The notes: a model not told the origin generated them from the sequence alone. Shown: positions 47,075 through 56,651, counted from the first letter of the stretch. The stretch is DNA of 64,000 nucleotides from Kaistia granuli DSM 23481 (GCF_000380505.1 NZ_AQYH01000005.1:1-64000), one strand, 5' to 3'. Program-made: numbers and translations.

Positions 47075-47977
47075 ATGATCGACGACCTCCTCTCGATACT
47101 CGATCTGGAACCGCTGGAACACAATCTGTTCCGGGGTCGCAGCTTCGATCCCGGCTGGCAGCGCGTCTTTGGCGGCCAGGTGATCGGCCAGTCGCTGGTC
47201 GCCGCCTCGCGCACGGTCGAGCCCGACCGGCACGTGCACTCGCTGCATTGCTATTTCCTGCGCCTTGGCGACCCGGCCGCGCCGATCATCTACGAGGTCG
47301 AGCGGGTTCGCGACGGCGGCAGCTTCTCGACGCGCCGCGTGGTCGCGACCCAGCACGGCCGCTCGATCTTCGTCATGTCGGCCTCCTTCCACATCCGCGA
47401 AGAAGGCTTCGATCACCAGATCACCATGCCGGACGTGCCGCCGCCGGAGGATCTGCCGGTCGACGGCCCGCACACCGCCGCCCTGCTCGACGGCGCGCCA
47501 GAGGGCGTGCGGCTCTACTGGGAGCGACTCCGGCCGATCGAGCTCCGGCCGGTCGACCTCGAAGGCTTCTTCACCCGTGCCGAGCCGCGCCAGGGCCATG
47601 CGATCTGGATGCGGGCCAAGACCTCGATCGGCGACGACCCGGTGCTGAACAGCTGCGTGCTCGCCTATGCGTCGGACCTGACGCTGCTCGACACCACCCT
47701 GCTCGCGCATGGCCGCTCCGCCTTCGATCCGAGCGTGCAGGTCGCCAGCCTCGATCATGCGATGTGGTTCCACCGGCCGTTCCGGATCGATGACTGGCTG
47801 CTCTATGTCGAGGACAGCCCCTCGGCGCATGGCGCGCGCGGCTTCAACCGCGGCAGCCTGTTCGACCGGCGCGGCGTCCTCGTCGCCTCGGTCGCGCAGG
47901 AAGGGCTCGTGCGCCCGGTCGAGGCATCGGCGCACAATTCGCTGGCGCTGACCCGACCCTCTCAGCCTAAAAAATAA
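47075..47977 (+). CDS. tesB: acyl-CoA thioesterase II (TesB)
   Basis: This 300-residue double-hotdog enzyme hydrolyses acyl-CoA. TesB features are FRGRSFDPGWQRVFGGQVIGQSLVAA at the start, HSLHCYFLRLGDPAAPI, and near the end DDWLLYVEDSPSAHGARGFNRGSLF. The catalytic Asp of TesB (LDHAMWFH region) is present. It is divergent from ubiH across 99 bp and lies 230 bp before glnK. Confidence 0.92.
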   Translation: MIDDLLSILDLEPLEHNLFRGRSFDPGWQRVFGGQVIGQSLVAASRTVEPDRHVHSLHCYFLRLGDPAAPIIYEVERVRDGGSFSTRRVVATQHGRSIFVMSASFHIREEGFDHQITMPDVPPPEDLPVDGPHTAALLDGAPEGVRLYWERLRPIELRPVDLEGFFTRAEPRQGHAIWMRAKTSIGDDPVLNSCVLAYASDLTLLDTTLLAHGRSAFDPSVQVASLDHAMWFHRPFRIDDWLLYVEDSPSAHGARGFNRGSLFDRRGVLVASVAQEGLVRPVEASAHNSLALTRPSQPKK

Positions 47978-47992
47978 TCACAACAATTCGAC

Positions 47993-48009
47993 TGCCTGCA
48001 AAGCAGGCA
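47993..48009. promoter_or_regulatory. 17-bp palindrome, possible NtrC site upstream of glnK
   Basis: TGCCTGCAAAGCAGGCA is a perfect palindrome with TGC and GCA ends spaced by 11, the spacing of NtrC sites (TGC-N11-GCA). It lies about 100 bases above the sigma-54 promoter of glnK. The alternative is a rho-type hairpin after tesB, since it begins 15 bases past that stop; it has no T-run. Confidence 0.4.
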
Positions 48010-48107
48010 CAATTTGCGGCAAGACCGAGGCGAGGCCTCGGATCGCATCCGTTCGACTGACGCGCTTTTACGCGAATCGCATTTTTTCCCGACGCCCGGA
48101 CGGCAGT

Positions 48108-48122
48108 TGGCACGGACCTTGA
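48108..48122 (+). promoter_or_regulatory. sigma-54 (-24/-12) promoter of glnK-amtB
   Basis: TTGGCACGGACCTTGA has the -24 GG and -12 dinucleotide exactly ten bases apart, as RpoN requires. The -12 is GA in place of GC. Transcription would start near 48133, giving a 75-base leader. NtrC/RpoN control is established for glnK-amtB in many proteobacteria. Confidence 0.65.
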
Positions 48123-48177
48123 ATGGTCATCGCCAGTGAACGCCGCCGCGTGGCTTGTCAGGCCGCGCGGTTCTTGA

Positions 48178-48546
<369 letters not shown>

Positions 48547-48672
48547 CGCGATCCGCCGACGCTGCAGAGCGTCGCGCGACTCCGAGCATCACATCGAACA
48601 ACAGCCGCGAGAAGGACACGCGTCCCGGGCGCCGGCAGCCGACCACAGGGTCGGTTCGACAGGAGAGGTTCC

Positions 48673-50019
48673 ATGAAGCTTCGAAATGCACTTTCCCTGG
48701 TGGGCGCGGGTGGCGCGCTCCTCGCATCGGCGGCGGTCGCCTTTGCCCAGGACACCGCCGAGCCGGCCGTTGAAGCGGCCGAGGCCGCCGTCGCCGCCGC
48801 CACGCCGACGCTGAATTCCGGCGACACCGCCTGGATGCTGATCTCGACCGTGCTGGTGCTGGCCATGATCGTGCCTGGCGTCGCGCTGTTCTACGGCGGT
48901 CTCGTCCGCGCCAAGAACATGCTTTCCGTGCTGATGCAGGTCCTGCTGATCGCCTGCGTCGCGATGATCATCTGGGTGTTCTACGGCTACAGCCTCGCCT
49001 TCACCGATGGCGGCGCGCTGATCGGCGGCCTGTCGAAGGCGTTCCTCGCCGGCATCAAGCCGGACACGCTCTCCGGCACGATCCCGGAATATGTCTTCCT
49101 GTCGTTCCAGATGACCTTCGCGGCGATCACCGCGACACTCGTCGTCGGCTCGTTCGCCGAGCGCACGAGGTTCTCGGCCGTGATCCTGTTCATGATCCTC
49201 TGGATCACCGTCGTCTACCTGCCGATCGCCCATTCGGTCTGGCAGTCGACCGGCTGGCTGTTCCAGCGCGGCGCGCTTGATTTCGCCGGCGGCACGGTCG
49301 TCCATATCAATGCCGGTATCGCCGGCCTGGTCGGCGCGCTGATCATCGGCAAGCGGGCCGGCCTCGGCAAGGATCTGATGCCGCCCCATTCGCTGACGCT
49401 CTCCATGGTCGGCGCGGCCATGCTCTGGGTCGGCTGGTTCGGCTTCAACGCCGGCTCGGCGCTCTCGGCCGGCGCCGTCGCCGGTCTCGCCACCATCAAC
49501 ACCTTCGTCGCCACGGCGGGTGCCGCCATCGGCTGGTCGCTGATCGAATGGATCGTCCGCGGCAAGCCCTCCATGCTGGGCGGCATCTCGGGCGTCGTCA
49601 CCGGTCTGGTCGCCGTCACCCCGGCCGCCGGCTTCATCGGCCCGGTCGGCGCCATCGTGCTCGGCTTCGGCGCGTCGATCATCTGCTTCTTCTTCGTCAC
49701 CACGGTGAAGAACCGTTTCGGCTATGACGACAGCCTGGACGTGTTCGGCATCCATGGCGTCGGCGGCATCGTCGGCGCGATCGCCACCGGCATCCTGGTC
49801 AGCCCGTCGCTCGGCGGTGTCGGCATCGAGGGCTACGCCATGGGCCACCAGCTCTGGGTGCAGATCGAAGGCGTGCTGTTCACCGTCGTCTGGTCCGGCA
49901 TCGGCTCGGCCATCCTCTACAAGATCGTCGACGTCATCGTCGGTCTGCGCGTCCGTCCGGAAGTCGAGAGCGAAGGCCTCGACATCGTCGAGCACGGCGA
50001 GCGCGCCTACCACAACTGA
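48673..50019 (+). CDS. amtB: ammonium transporter AmtB
   Basis: This 448-residue channel has a signal peptide (MKLRNALSLVGAGGALLASA), a short Ala/Glu-rich segment and 11 membrane spans. Amt hallmarks are VPGVALFYGGLVRAKNMLSVLMQ, DFAGGTVVHINAGIAGLVGALI (pore His) and FGIHGVGGIVGAIATG (second pore His). An AGGAGAGG site precedes the ATG. It is trimeric in the inner membrane and gated by GlnK. Confidence 0.96.
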   Translation: MKLRNALSLVGAGGALLASAAVAFAQDTAEPAVEAAEAAVAAATPTLNSGDTAWMLISTVLVLAMIVPGVALFYGGLVRAKNMLSVLMQVLLIACVAMIIWVFYGYSLAFTDGGALIGGLSKAFLAGIKPDTLSGTIPEYVFLSFQMTFAAITATLVVGSFAERTRFSAVILFMILWITVVYLPIAHSVWQSTGWLFQRGALDFAGGTVVHINAGIAGLVGALIIGKRAGLGKDLMPPHSLTLSMVGAAMLWVGWFGFNAGSALSAGAVAGLATINTFVATAGAAIGWSLIEWIVRGKPSMLGGISGVVTGLVAVTPAAGFIGPVGAIVLGFGASIICFFFVTTVKNRFGYDDSLDVFGIHGVGGIVGAIATGILVSPSLGGVGIEGYAMGHQLWVQIEGVLFTVVWSGIGSAILYKIVDVIVGLRVRPEVESEGLDIVEHGERAYHN

Positions 50020-50075
50020 TCCGGCCGGGCGCCCCGGCGCCCGCCGCAACAAAAACAACACCTTCCAGACCCGAG

Positions 50076-50106
50076 AGACCCCGGCCTTGCGCCGGGGTCT
50101 TTTTTT
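50076..50106 (+). terminator. terminator of the glnK-amtB operon
   Basis: AGACCCCGGC and GCCGGGGTCT form a perfect 10-bp stem with a five-base loop, followed by six Ts, 56 bases past the amtB stop. Confidence 0.95.
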
Positions 50107-50192
50107 CGCCGCACGCCCGGGATGGTTAAAGCCGGCTTAACCAACGGCCGTTAGGGTCGATTTATCAGTCTTCGAAAACAAGGATCGGCGTC

Positions 50193-51377
50193 ATGCTCGG
50201 CCCGACGAGCGCCCGCAAAGCCTCTTCTCCCTTCGCCCGTCTGAACGACCGGCTGGCCGGCATTCCCGCCGGGCAAGCGCCGATCAACCTGACCATCGGC
50301 GAGCCGCAGCATCCCGTCCCCGCTTTCGTGGCGCCGGTGATCGCGGAGAATATCGCGCTGTTCGGACGCTACCCCCCGGTGCGCGGCACCGACGCCTTCC
50401 GCGGCACCGTCGCCCGCTGGCTCGACCGTCGCTACCAGCTTGCCACGACCATCGATCCCGAGCGCATGGTGCTGCCGCTGAACGGTTCGCGCGAAGGCCT
50501 CGCGCTCGCCGCGCTGTCCGCCCGCCAGCGCCGTCCGGAGATCGAAAAGCCGGTCGTTCTGCTGCCCAATCCGTTCTACCAGGCCTATGCCGCCGGCGCC
50601 GAAGTGGCGGGGGCGGAGATCGTGCTGCTCGATGACGGCGCCGACGCCCGCTCGATCCCCGATCTCGGCCGGATTTCCGACGACGTTCTGGCGCGCACCA
50701 TCGCACTCTACATCGCGTCACCGACCGCCCCGCAGGGCGACGTCGCGACGCTGGAGGACTGGACGCGGGTCCTCGAGACCGCACGCCGGTTCGACTTCAT
50801 GGTGTTCGCCGACGAATGCTATTCGGAAATCTACCGCGACGTGCCGCCGCCCGGCGCGCTGCAGGCGGCCGACCAGCTTGGCAGCGGCTATGCCAACGTC
50901 CTGGTTTTCCATTCGCTGTCGAAGCGATCGAACCTGCCGGGGCTGCGCTGCGGCTTCGTCGCCGGCGATCCGGATTTCCTCGCCGAATGGATGCGCTTTC
51001 GCAACATCGCGGCGCCGCAGGTGCCCGGCCCGATCCAGGCCGTCGCCATCGCCGCCTATGAGGACGAGAGCCACGTCGCCGACAACCGGGCGCAGTACAA
51101 CGCCAAATATGCCGCTGCCACCGCGATCCTCGGGCCGAACATCCGCGCCAGGACGCCGGAGGGCGGCTTCTTCCTGTGGCTCGAAGTGGGCGACGGCGAA
51201 GCGGCGGCGGTCAAGCTCTGGCAGGAGGCGGGCGTCCGGACCATTCCCGGCGCCTATCTTTCGCTGCCGCGTCCCGACGGTTCCAATCCGGGCACGCCCT
51301 ATCTTCGCGTCGCCATGGTGCAGGATCTAGCCACCACCCAGGAAGCGCTCACCCGTATGGCGCGTGTTCTCGGCTAA
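50193..51377 (+). CDS. class I/II PLP-dependent aminotransferase (DapC-like)
   Basis: This 394-residue aminotransferase of fold type I has the PLP lysine in HSLSKRSNLPGLRCGF and the C-terminal carboxylate-binding Arg in TPYLRVAMV. It resembles N-succinyldiaminopimelate aminotransferase of alphaproteobacteria, which acts in lysine and peptidoglycan precursor synthesis. The usual SPxNPTG/SPSNPQG motif reads SPTAPQG, so the Asn that contacts the PLP ring is Ala. The start is well placed for the family. It precedes the membrane ftsK by 24 bases and may share its transcript. Confidence 0.82.
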   Translation: MLGPTSARKASSPFARLNDRLAGIPAGQAPINLTIGEPQHPVPAFVAPVIAENIALFGRYPPVRGTDAFRGTVARWLDRRYQLATTIDPERMVLPLNGSREGLALAALSARQRRPEIEKPVVLLPNPFYQAYAAGAEVAGAEIVLLDDGADARSIPDLGRISDDVLARTIALYIASPTAPQGDVATLEDWTRVLETARRFDFMVFADECYSEIYRDVPPPGALQAADQLGSGYANVLVFHSLSKRSNLPGLRCGFVAGDPDFLAEWMRFRNIAAPQVPGPIQAVAIAAYEDESHVADNRAQYNAKYAAATAILGPNIRARTPEGGFFLWLEVGDGEAAAVKLWQEAGVRTIPGAYLSLPRPDGSNPGTPYLRVAMVQDLATTQEALTRMARVLG

Positions 51378-51401
51378 AAGTGCAAAGGACATGACCGGAT
51401 A

Positions 51402-53963
51402 ATGCGTTCGACACGATCGGTTTCGCTGCCTCTGCCTTCCGAGGAAGACGACGGCATCCGCAGGCTCCTCCGCCGCCATGTCCGGCTGCTGACGGGGCTG
51501 GCGCTCATCGCCGGCACGGCCGCCGTCGCGGCGAGCCTCGCGACATGGGCGGTCGATGATCCGTCCCTGTCCTACGCGGTCGACAAGGAGGCGGTGAACG
51601 TCCTCGGCCTGCCGGGCGCGATCATCGCTGATCTGTTGATGCAGTTCTTCGGCCTCGCCGTCGCGGTCCTGCTTCTGCCGGCCGTGATCTGGGGCTGGCG
51701 CGGGCTGTTCGGAGGACGGCCTTTCGCCAAGACGATGCTGCTCTCCTGGCTCGGCGCCAGCGCCTTCGCGGCCGCCCTGGTGGCGCTTGTCCCCGTGACG
51801 GCCAAATGGCCGCTGCCGACCGGGATGGGCGGCGTCATCGGCGACATCTTCGCCCGCCTGCCCGGCCTGGTGGTCGGCACGCCCGTCACCCAGACCACGA
51901 CGATCGTCGCCGGCGCGCTGTTCGGCCTCGTCGCGCTGGCGCTGTTCCTGCATTCGACCGCCTTCATCCGCTTCGGCCGGCAATCCGATGAACGCGCCTC
52001 GGTGAACGAGCCCGTGCGGTCGACGCCGAAGCGCCAGCGTCCGGAAGAGCGCTTCGACGACAATGACGATCTGCTCGGCGAGGAGGAGCGTTCGAGCTTC
52101 TTCACCGTGCCGCTCGGCGCGCTCGCCCATTTCGGCTACTCGGCCAAGGCGAGCCTCGCCCGCCTGTTCGGCCGCAATCGCGGCGAGCTGCAGGAGCGCC
52201 ACGCCGGCGCCGATGTCGACGGTCGCCCGCAGCGCGACCGCGTCGAGCCGCGCCTGGCCGGCGCCAAGGCTCCCGCCCGCGCCCGGATCGCCGAGCCTGA
52301 AGACGATTTCGACGACTGGTCGGAGGAGGACGACGCCGATATCGACCTCGCGCCCGTCGCGGCACCGGCCCGTGTGCCCGCCGCCCGTGCCAAGCCCGGC
52401 AAGCGCCAGACCCGCGAAGCCCAGCCGACGCGCGGCCCGAACGACGTGTTCGAACTGCCGGCGCTCGACTTCCTGACGCCGCCCCGCGCCGTCGATCCGC
52501 GCGCCAAGATCAACACCGAGGCGCTGGAGCAGAACGCCCGCGTGCTCGAGGGCGTGCTCGACGATTTCGGCATTCGCGGCGAGATCATCCATGTCCGCCC
52601 CGGCCCCGTCGTCACGCTGTACGAGCTGGAGCCGGCGCCCGGCATCAAGTCGTCGCGCGTCATCGGACTTGCCGACGACATCGCCCGCTCGATGAGCGCC
52701 ATCGCCGCCCGCGTCGCCGTCATTCCCGGCAAGAACGCCATCGGCATCGAGCTGCCGAACGCCCGCCGCGAGATGGTGTTCCTGCGCGAAATGCTGGCGG
52801 CCGAGGATTTCGAGCATTCGAAGGCCCGTCTGCCGATCGGCCTCGGCAAGACGATCGGTGGCGAGCCGGTCGTCGTCGACCTGTCGCGCATGCCGCATCT
52901 GCTCGTCGCCGGCACCACCGGCTCGGGCAAGTCGGTCGCCATCAACACCATGATCCTGTCGCTGCTCTACCGGCTGACGCCGGCCGAGTGCCGGCTGATC
53001 ATGATCGACCCGAAGATGCTGGAACTCTCCATCTATGACGGCATCCCGCATCTGCTGACCCCCGTCGTCACCGATCCGAAGAAGGCCGTCGTCGCGCTCA
53101 AATGGACCGTGCGCGAGATGGAGGACCGCTATCGCAAGATGTCGAAGGTCGGTGTGCGCAACATCGACGGCTACAATGCCCGCGTCGGCCAGGCCAAGGC
53201 GCGCGGCGAGATCCTGACCCGCACGATCCAGACTGGCTTCGACAAGGAGACCGGCGAGGCGATCTACGAGCAGGAAGACCTGCCGCTGGAGCCGATCCCC
53301 TATATCGTCGTGATCATCGACGAGATGGCGGATCTGATGATGGTGGCCGGCAAGGACATCGAGGGCACGGTGCAACGCCTGGCCCAGATGGCGCGCGCCG
53401 CCGGCATCCACGTCATTATGGCGACGCAGCGTCCCTCGGTCGACGTCATCACCGGCACGATCAAGGCCAACTTCCCGACCCGCATCTCGTTCCAGGTCAC
53501 CTCGAAGATCGACAGCCGCACCATTTTGGGCGAACAGGGCGCGGAACAGCTGCTCGGCCAGGGCGACATGCTCTACATGGCCGGCGGCGGCCGCATCCAG
53601 CGCGTGCACGGCCCCTTCGTATCCGACGAGGAGGTCGAGAAGATCGTCGGCCACCTGAAGCTGCAGGGCCGGCCCGACTATCTCGACGCCATCACCGAGG
53701 ATGACGGCGAGGACGAGGGTGGCGGTGATCCGGCGGCAGTGCTCGGTGGCGAGGAGTCGAACGACCTCTACGACAAGGCCGTCGCGGTGGTCTTGCGCGA
53801 TCGCAAGGCCTCCACCAGTTATATCCAGCGTCGCCTTTCCATCGGCTACAACCGCGCCGCTTCGCTGATCGAGCGGATGGAGCAGGAAGGGCTGGTCGGC
53901 CCCGCCAATCATGCCGGCAAGCGCGAGATCCTGGTCGGCGGCGAGGATGACGGACGGTTCTGA
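51402..53963 (+). CDS. ftsK: membrane-anchored FtsK DNA translocase
   Basis: This 853-residue divisome protein has four predicted membrane segments in the first 190 residues (starting [19 protein letters not shown]), a charged Pro/Ala/Arg linker to about 340, a RecA-like motor with Walker A GTTGSGKS near 504 and Walker [12 protein letters not shown], and the C-terminal gamma winged helix ([17 protein letters not shown]). It pumps the terminus DNA through the closing septum and helps resolve chromosome dimers. This is the canonical copy; the paralog at 787-3384 lacks the membrane part. Confidence 0.96.
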   Translation: MRSTRSVSLPLPSEEDDGIRRLLRRHVRLLTGLALIAGTAAVAASLATWAVDDPSLSYAVDKEAVNVLGLPGAIIADLLMQFFGLAVAVLLLPAVIWGWRGLFGGRPFAKTMLLSWLGASAFAAALVALVPVTAKWPLPTGMGGVIGDIFARLPGLVVGTPVTQTTTIVAGALFGLVALALFLHSTAFIRFGRQSDERASVNEPVRSTPKRQRPEERFDDNDDLLGEEERSSFFTVPLGALAHFGYSAKASLARLFGRNRGELQERHAGADVDGRPQRDRVEPRLAGAKAPARARIAEPEDDFDDWSEEDDADIDLAPVAAPARVPAARAKPGKRQTREAQPTRGPNDVFELPALDFLTPPRAVDPRAKINTEALEQNARVLEGVLDDFGIRGEIIHVRPGPVVTLYELEPAPGIKSSRVIGLADDIARSMSAIAARVAVIPGKNAIGIELPNARREMVFLREMLAAEDFEHSKARLPIGLGKTIGGEPVVVDLSRMPHLLVAGTTGSGKSVAINTMILSLLYRLTPAECRLIMIDPKMLELSIYDGIPHLLTPVVTDPKKAVVALKWTVREMEDRYRKMSKVGVRNIDGYNARVGQAKARGEILTRTIQTGFDKETGEAIYEQEDLPLEPIPYIVVIIDEMADLMMVAGKDIEGTVQRLAQMARAAGIHVIMATQRPSVDVITGTIKANFPTRISFQVTSKIDSRTILGEQGAEQLLGQGDMLYMAGGGRIQRVHGPFVSDEEVEKIVGHLKLQGRPDYLDAITEDDGEDEGGGDPAAVLGGEESNDLYDKAVAVVLRDRKASTSYIQRRLSIGYNRAASLIERMEQEGLVGPANHAGKREILVGGEDDGRF

Positions 53964-54074
53964 CGCCCCGAAATCGCCATCCGGCAGTCCTAGATGCAGG
54001 CCGGGTGACGACGGGACACGGATCGCCCGCCCAGGAAACACCGGCCAATCCGGCCCAGGACGCGAAGGATGCGC

Positions 54075-54743
54075 ATGGTGATGATCGACACGGACAAGGG
54101 TTTCACACGGCGTCGCTTCCTGGCTCTTTCGGCCGGCATCGCGGTCGCCGTCGCGGCCGGTCCGGCGCTGATGACCGGGGAGGCGCACGCCGCCTTCAAC
54201 GCCAACCAGAAGGCGGCGCTCAACAAGATCAATACCTATTTCAACTCGATCCGCACCATGCAGGGCCGGTTCATCCAGTTCGGCCCGAATGGCGAGCAGT
54301 CGGAGGGCGTGTTCTTTATCGCGCGTCCCGGCAAGATCCGCTTCAACTACAGCCCGCCGGTCCGGATGGACGTCGTCAGCGACGGCAACCAGGTCGCGAT
54401 CCGCGACAACAAGCTCCGCACGCAGGACCTCTATCCGTTGAAGCGGACGCCGCTGCGCTATCTGCTCGCCGACCGCATCGACCTGACCTCGTCCAACATC
54501 GTCCGCAAGCTGATCGAGGAGCCGGACCTGATCTCGCTCGTGCTCGAGCAGGAGAGCGCGTTCGGCGGCGGCAGCCTGAAGCTGATCTTCGACAACCGCA
54601 CCTTCGAGCTGCGCCAGTGGGTCGTCACCGACGCCCAGGGTCTCGATACCTCGGTCGCCGTCTATGACGTGGAAATCGGCAAGGCGGCCGATCCGAAACA
54701 TTTCAAGATCGACTACTACCTGCCGAACAAGAGCCTGAAGTAA
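54075..54743 (+). CDS. lolA: outer-membrane lipoprotein carrier LolA
   Basis: This 222-residue periplasmic chaperone carries lipoproteins to the outer membrane. The leader has a twin-arginine-like stretch (FTRRRFLALSAGIAVAVAAG) and probable cleavage near AHA. The mature part has LolA features: INTYFNSIRTMQGRFIQFGPNG, IARPGKIRFNYSPPVRMDVVSDG and FDNRTFELRQWVVTDAQG. Of three clustered in-frame ATGs (54069, 54075, 54081) the second has GAAGG at the best distance. Confidence 0.9.
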   Translation: MVMIDTDKGFTRRRFLALSAGIAVAVAAGPALMTGEAHAAFNANQKAALNKINTYFNSIRTMQGRFIQFGPNGEQSEGVFFIARPGKIRFNYSPPVRMDVVSDGNQVAIRDNKLRTQDLYPLKRTPLRYLLADRIDLTSSNIVRKLIEEPDLISLVLEQESAFGGGSLKLIFDNRTFELRQWVVTDAQGLDTSVAVYDVEIGKAADPKHFKIDYYLPNKSLK

Positions 54744-54834
54744 TCGGCTCGCGCCGATGTGAACGACGGTGATGCCGGATTATCGCAGTGGTCCTTGAAT
54801 CCGGCGCCGGCTTCCCCAAATGTTAGAAACAGCG

Positions 54835-54966
54835 GGCCATTCCATCGATCGGTAGTGCCCCCCGTCTCGCCGAAGATGGTCCCGCGAAGCGCCGCGTCTC
54901 AGACGGGCGCAAGGCGCTGAAAAGCGCAACGCCCAGCTTCCCCCCCGGAGCTGGGCGTTTCCTTTT
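54835..54966 (+). ncRNA. candidate structured small RNA between lolA and xthA
   Basis: This segment can fold extensively (CCCGTCT with AGACGGG, and AGCGCC with GGCGCT as alternatives) and ends in a very strong intrinsic terminator. It lies more than 90 bases past lolA, farther than an ordinary lolA terminator. Two unpaired C-runs (GCCCCCCG and TTCCCCCCC) resemble the anti-Shine-Dalgarno loops known in alphaproteobacterial trans-acting small RNAs. A possible promoter is TTGAAT at 54794 with a weak -10. The alternative is the long 3' untranslated region of lolA. Confidence 0.4.
54928..54966 (+). terminator. strong intrinsic terminator before xthA
   Basis: AACGCCCAGCT and AGCTGGGCGTT form a perfect 11-bp stem with a C-rich ten-base loop and a TTTCCTTTT tail. 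Confidence 0.9.
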
Positions 54967-55004
54967 GTGGAGCGAGCCTTTCGACTCGAAGCACCCGGTT
55001 TTCG

Positions 55005-55133
55005 TCACCTCTCCCTGAGGGAGAGGTCGACGACCGAAGATCGGCGGGTGAGAGTTCACACCCTCACCGGAGAATTCCCCAAAACCCTCGCCCGGCTCTG
55101 CGGGCCGACCTCTCCGTCAGGGAGAGGTGAAAT
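55005..55133. repeat. intergenic inverted-repeat element, copy 2
   Basis: This 129-bp copy is bounded by TCACCTCTCCCTGAGGGA and its near complement, with the inner CGACCGAAGATCGGCGGGTGAG and CCCTCGCCCGGC motifs of copy 1 but a shorter middle. It lies between lolA and xthA. Confidence 0.85.
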
Positions 55134-55250
55134 GTCCGTCGGGAACTCGCCCAGCAAGTCCACACAAGCCCGCTCGCTGATTTTGCTTGGCGATCGGCGG
55201 CGCGATCCCGTATGCCGACCCGGCGCTCTTCCCGCCGCCGGAAACTCTTC

Positions 55251-56054
55251 ATGACCATCAGCATTGCGACCTGGAACATCAATTCGGTCCGTCTCCGGAT
55301 CGATCTCGTCACGTCCTTCCTCGAGGCGCATCGACCCGACGTCCTCTGCCTGCAGGAAATCAAGTGCATTGAGGACAATTTCCCGGCCGGTGCCTTCAAC
55401 AAACTCGGCTATGTCCACCAGGCGGTGCACGGCCAGAAGGGCTATCACGGCGTCGCCACCGTCTCGCGCAAGCCCTTCGTCGAGACGAAGCGGCGCGGCT
55501 TCTACGGCAAGGAGGATGCGCGCCACGTCCAGGTCGCCCTGACCGACCGCGACCTGCCGATCACGCTGCACAATTTCTACGTGCCGGCCGGCGGCGACGA
55601 GCCCGATCCCGCGATCAACGACAAGTTCGAGCACAAGCTCGGTTTCCTGAACGAGATGAAGAGCTGGCTGACCGGCGCCGAGACCAGCGGCCCGGCGATC
55701 CTGGTCGGCGACCTCAACATCGCCCCATATGAGCACGATGTCTGGTCGCACAAGCAGCTGCTGAACGTCGTCAGCCACACGCCGGTCGAAACCAGGCTGC
55801 TGGAAGAAGTGCGCGAGGCCGGCGGCTGGATCGACGCCATGCGCCAGTTCGTGCCGATGGACGAGAAGCTCTACACCTGGTGGAGCTACCGGGCCAAGGA
55901 TTGGGAGACTTCCAATCGCGGCCGCCGCCTCGACCATGTCTGGGTCACGCCGCCGCTGAAGGCGCGCCTGAAGGACATCAAAGTCATTACCGAGGCGCGC
56001 GGCTGGAACAAGCCGTCCGACCACGTCCCGGTCATCGCCCGCATCGCGGTTTAG
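55251..56054 (+). CDS. xthA: exodeoxyribonuclease III
   Basis: This 267-residue AP endonuclease repairs abasic sites in DNA. Active-site motifs are ATWNINSVRLRI, LCLQEIKC (metal Glu), FYVPAGGDEPD, VGDLNIAPYEHDVW (catalytic Asp/Asn) and the C-terminal SDHVPVIARI (catalytic His). Length is typical for XthA. The ATG at 55251 gives the conserved MTISIATWNINS start. Confidence 0.95.
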   Translation: MTISIATWNINSVRLRIDLVTSFLEAHRPDVLCLQEIKCIEDNFPAGAFNKLGYVHQAVHGQKGYHGVATVSRKPFVETKRRGFYGKEDARHVQVALTDRDLPITLHNFYVPAGGDEPDPAINDKFEHKLGFLNEMKSWLTGAETSGPAILVGDLNIAPYEHDVWSHKQLLNVVSHTPVETRLLEEVREAGGWIDAMRQFVPMDEKLYTWWSYRAKDWETSNRGRRLDHVWVTPPLKARLKDIKVITEARGWNKPSDHVPVIARIAV

Positions 56055-56069
56055 GGACTTTGAAGCCTG

Positions 56070-56124
56070 AACCCTCCCCTTGAGGGAGGGCCAAGATCGC
56101 CTTGGGGCGACCTTGGGGAGGGTT
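56070..56124. repeat. short inverted repeat after xthA
   Basis: AACCCTCCCC and GGGGAGGGTT bound a 55-bp segment with its own inner symmetry (ATCGCCTTGGGGCGA). It starts 16 bases after the xthA stop and may act as its terminator. Sequence differs from the three larger repeat copies. Confidence 0.55.
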
Positions 56125-56220
56125 GCGTCGTCGGGAATATCGCTGGCCGCGAGAAGATTCCCCTCCCGAAAACGCGAAGGGTCGCCCAAACGACCCGTAG
56201 GGAATAATTATACCGATCGG

Positions 56221-56263
56221 TTGACTATTCGCCGATACAGACTATATTCAACTACATGGTTGA
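56221..56263 (+). promoter_or_regulatory. promoter and candidate operator of the ArsR-AHSA1 pair
   Basis: TTGACT (56221) and TATATT (56243) are 16 bases apart, and the -10 ends only seven bases before the ATG, so the mRNA should be leaderless. TCAAC-N6-GTTGA (56248-56263) is an inverted repeat over the start codon, and GGTTGACTAT occurs twice. ArsR autorepression would fit. Confidence 0.6.
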
Positions 56264-56651
56264 CTATAGCGCACCCCAGCTCGACGACGTGTTCCACGCC
56301 CTTGCCGATCCGACCCGGCGGGCGATGGTGGCGCGATTGTCCCACTCGGAGCAGACCGTCGGCGAACTTGCCGCGCCGTTCTCGATCACGCTCGCCGCGG
56401 CGTCGAAGCACATCAAGGTGCTGGAGCGCGCCGGCCTGATCGCCCGCACCGTCAACGGCCGCACCCATATGTGCCGGCTCGACACAGCGCCGATCCATGC
56501 CGGCATGGAGTGGATGCGCCACTACGAGAAGCTCTGGAACCAGCGCATCGACGTGCTCGAAGGCCTGCTCGCTTCCGAAGACGCGGACACGAAGCGCGCC
56601 GACCCGAAGCCGGACGATCAGCAGGCCCCTCCGAAAGGAACCGGATCATGA
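56256..56651 (+). CDS. ArsR-family winged-helix repressor
   Basis: This 131-residue protein has the ArsR core DPTRRAMVARLSHSEQTVGELAAPFSITLAAASKHIKVLERAGLIARTVNG, with no cysteine metal-binding motif, so it is unlikely to sense arsenic. A C-terminal tail of about 30 charged residues follows. ArsR proteins of this type are usually fused or coupled to AHSA1/SRPBCC proteins, as here: the next ATG overlaps its stop in ATGA. There is no ribosome site. Confidence 0.88.
   Translation: MVDYSAPQLDDVFHALADPTRRAMVARLSHSEQTVGELAAPFSITLAAASKHIKVLERAGLIARTVNGRTHMCRLDTAPIHAGMEWMRHYEKLWNQRIDVLEGLLASEDADTKRADPKPDDQQAPPKGTGS

Larger units (their letters stand above)
54744..55004. other. gene-free stretch between lolA and the repeat element
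   Basis: No protein gene is supported in the 507 bp between lolA and xthA. The first 90 bases have a CCGGCGCCGG palindrome. The middle holds the candidate RNA described separately, and the end is occupied by copy 2 of the intergenic repeat. The xthA promoter should lie within or after that repeat. Confidence 0.5.

Noticed and set aside
47993-48009. Intrinsic terminator of tesB
   Set aside because: The palindrome is only seven bases per arm with no T-run, and its TGC-N11-GCA form fits an activator site for glnK better, though both readings remain possible.
51327-54701. 1124-codon minus-strand frame across ftsK and lolA
   Set aside because: Long antisense frames are expected at high GC. It spans two well-supported plus-strand genes, has no ribosome site and shows no family.
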